This document shows, in pieces, positions 5,334-6,679 of a DNA stretch of 6,679 nt (position 1 is its first letter; each line of letters opens with the position of its first letter). Origin of the DNA: Gammaproteobacteria bacterium UBA2955. Its GTDB lineage: Bacteria; Pseudomonadota; Gammaproteobacteria; Pseudomonadales; Azotimanducaceae. A program made the translations under genes and the position numbers. The stretch spans positions 1-6,679 of the forward strand of contig DEBN01000044.1 of the NCBI GenBank assembly GCA_002348825.1, read 5' to 3'. The notes under the pieces were generated by a model. It was not told where the DNA came from, made no database searches, and was given only the letters and a program-made list of their open reading frames with translations.

Positions 5334-6533
5334 ATGAGCTATTTTTTAGAGGACCTTACCGTTATCGATGCGGCGACTTTTTTAGCAGGCCCCGGAGCTG
5401 CAACAATTTTGGCCGACTATGGCGCTGATGTTATTAAAGTTGAACCGCCGGAGGGCGATGGTTATCGAGGGCTTGTTGGTCGCTATCCGGTGCCGTACCA
5501 CTGGCAACTGACCTCCAGGAATAAACGCAGTCTGGCGCTGGATCTCGGCAAGGATGAGGGGCAGAGGGTATTGCACCGATTGCTTGCGCAAGCCGATGTG
5601 ATGACGACTAATTTTCTGCCTGATCAGTTGCGACGGTACAAGCTGGATTATGAGGTTGTTAAAGCAGTGAATCCAAAACTGATTTATGGCCACATAACTG
5701 GCTACGGCGACGCCGGGCCGGATGCCGATCGCCGCGCTTTTGATGTTACGGGTTGGTGGGCTCGCAGTGGCATGATGGAATTGATTCGTGATCCCGATCA
5801 GGTACCACTACTGCCTGCTCCGGGTATGGGAGACCACAGCACTGCTACAGCCTTGTTCGGCGCCATTATGAGCGGACTGTATCGGCGCGAGCGCACGGGT
5901 GAGGGCTGTCATGTCAGCACATCGCTTGCGGCGAATGGCGTATGGGCAAATGGCATGGCGATTCAGGGCGTAATCGCCGGTCAGGATTTAGGCTCGCGCA
6001 GGCAGAAGGGCACTTGGCCGGCCCCGCTCGGTGATTGTTATCGCTGTGCAGACGATCGCTACATTGTCTTGGCGATTGTTAATGTGGCTCGGGAATATCC
6101 GCTATTGTGCGAAGCACTGAATCATAAAGACTGGTTACAAGATGAGCGTTTTGCTGACATCGCTCGGGCCATGCAGCACCGCGAGCTTTTTTACCGCATG
6201 GTCTGTGAAGCCTTTGCGGCTCAACCCTATGCCGAGATTGCTGCGCGACTGGAGCACTTAGGCGTTACCTTCGCCGAGGCTCAAACCATGGCTGATGTCA
6301 TAGAGGACGAGCAGCTGCGCGCCAACGGCATTATTGTTGCCACAGGGGAAGAGGGCAGCGATTATCCACTTACCGTAGGTTCGCCAATTCAAATCAAAGG
6401 CGAGGCAAAGCGGCCGCCAAGTCGGGCACCTCAGGTGGGGGCGGACAGCTTAGCGGTGTTGCGCGCAATGGACTTTGACGACGCCTATATCGCGCAGCTG
6501 GTGCGCGATGGCGTTGTCATTACCGATGAATAG
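5334..6533 (+). CDS. CaiB/BaiF (type III) CoA-transferase, second copy
   Basis: A 399-residue family III CoA-transferase, complete and of normal length. Features in order: VIDAATFLAGPG (10-21), ILADYGADVIKVEPP (25-39), SRNKRSLALDL (61-71), NPKLIYGHITGYGDAGP (113-129), and GMGDHST with Asp167 in the place of the catalytic Asp169 of formyl-CoA transferase, followed by LYRRERTGEG (182-191). The C-terminal part contains the family's EIAARLEHLGVTFAEAQTMADVIEDEQL region, the lid domain that positions the substrate. It differs widely from the first copy in this window outside these motifs (N-terminal loop, the stretch before the catalytic Asp, and the whole middle domain), so the two are separate subfamilies with different acid substrates rather than a recent duplication. 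It follows the CPXCG gene by 20 bases and converges with the leftward gene at the right edge, with 20 bases between the stops. The substrate is unknown. Confidence 0.93.
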   Translation: MSYFLEDLTVIDAATFLAGPGAATILADYGADVIKVEPPEGDGYRGLVGRYPVPYHWQLTSRNKRSLALDLGKDEGQRVLHRLLAQADVMTTNFLPDQLRRYKLDYEVVKAVNPKLIYGHITGYGDAGPDADRRAFDVTGWWARSGMMELIRDPDQVPLLPAPGMGDHSTATALFGAIMSGLYRRERTGEGCHVSTSLAANGVWANGMAIQGVIAGQDLGSRRQKGTWPAPLGDCYRCADDRYIVLAIVNVAREYPLLCEALNHKDWLQDERFADIARAMQHRELFYRMVCEAFAAQPYAEIAARLEHLGVTFAEAQTMADVIEDEQLRANGIIVATGEEGSDYPLTVGSPIQIKGEAKRPPSRAPQVGADSLAVLRAMDFDDAYIAQLVRDGVVITDE

Positions 6534-6553
6534 TTGGCGTTTGCCACCGGTGC

Positions 6554-6679
6554 TTATTTGCGCCCCTGGACCATATCGATGTTAAGTAGGGGTAACGCGC
6601 CTTCGCCAGTGACCTGAGGTAACTGACCGTTCCATTTTTCTGCGATGCGCAGCTGGATCAGTTCAGGATTGTCTTTGAG
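6554..6679 (-). CDS. C-terminal tail of a probable SPFH/prohibitin-like protein (partial)
   Basis: The last 41 codons of a leftward gene, open from the window edge to a TAA at 6556-6554. The tail runs from NPELIQLRIAEKWNGQLPQV to GEGALPLLNIDMV. The pattern N-P-x-x-I-Q, K-W-(N/D)-G-x-L-P and a Gly/Ala-rich G-x-G-A-x-P resembles the C-terminal end of bacterial SPFH (Band 7/prohibitin-like) membrane proteins, which form oligomeric rings at the inner membrane. The diagnostic SPFH domain lies outside the window, so the family call rests on a short tail recognised from memory. It converges on the second CoA-transferase and need not belong to the same pathway. Confidence 0.55.
   Translation of the reverse strand, partial: LKDNPELIQLRIAEKWNGQLPQVTGEGALPLLNIDMVQGRK

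Noticed and set aside
6535..6546. Hairpin TGGC-GTTT-GCCA after the second CoA-transferase, as a terminator
   Set aside because: The stem has only four base pairs and no T run on either strand follows it. The overlapping CACCGGTG palindrome (6545-6552) has no loop.

Overview
The window looks like chromosomal DNA of a free-living, probably marine gammaproteobacterium. GC is moderate, spacing is tight, and the gene families (type III CoA-transferases, MelB-like carrier, SRPBCC protein, CPXCG zinc-ribbon-like protein, SPFH protein) fit that group. The taxonomic call is an inference from gene content; there is no rRNA or marker gene to confirm it. I see no tRNA, rRNA, CRISPR array, insertion sequence or phage gene.

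Layout, left to right. (1) A leftward pair: a 127-residue SRPBCC protein (1160-1543) followed after 10 bases by a membrane-anchored or secreted type B carboxylesterase (1-1149, its C-terminal end cut by the window edge). (2) Divergent from this pair, a rightward two-gene operon with stop and start codons overlapping as TGATG: a CaiB/BaiF (type III) CoA-transferase (1641-2831) and a 12-helix MelB-type (GPH family) cation symporter (2831-4174). (3) A leftward alpha/beta hydrolase (4136-5032) that converges on the transporter and overlaps its 3' end by 39 bases. (4) A rightward pair: a 64-residue CPXCG-motif cysteine-rich protein (5119-5313) and a second, clearly different CaiB/BaiF CoA-transferase (5334-6533). 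(5) The last 41 codons of a leftward gene that resembles the tail of SPFH/prohibitin-like proteins (6554-6679).

Read together, the genes suggest a small catabolic cluster for an ester-containing compound. An extracytoplasmic esterase would cleave the ester, a cation-coupled carrier would import the released product, and one or two CoA-transferases would move CoA from an acyl-CoA donor onto the carboxylic acid. A cytoplasmic hydrolase and an SRPBCC ligand-binding protein would act on intermediates. Each enzyme class is well supported by visible catalytic motifs. The shared pathway and the substrate are inference. The most telling sequence detail is that the MelB-like carrier keeps the cation-site acids and helix-XI lysine but lacks one of the two sugar-binding aspartates of MelB, which argues against a galactoside substrate.
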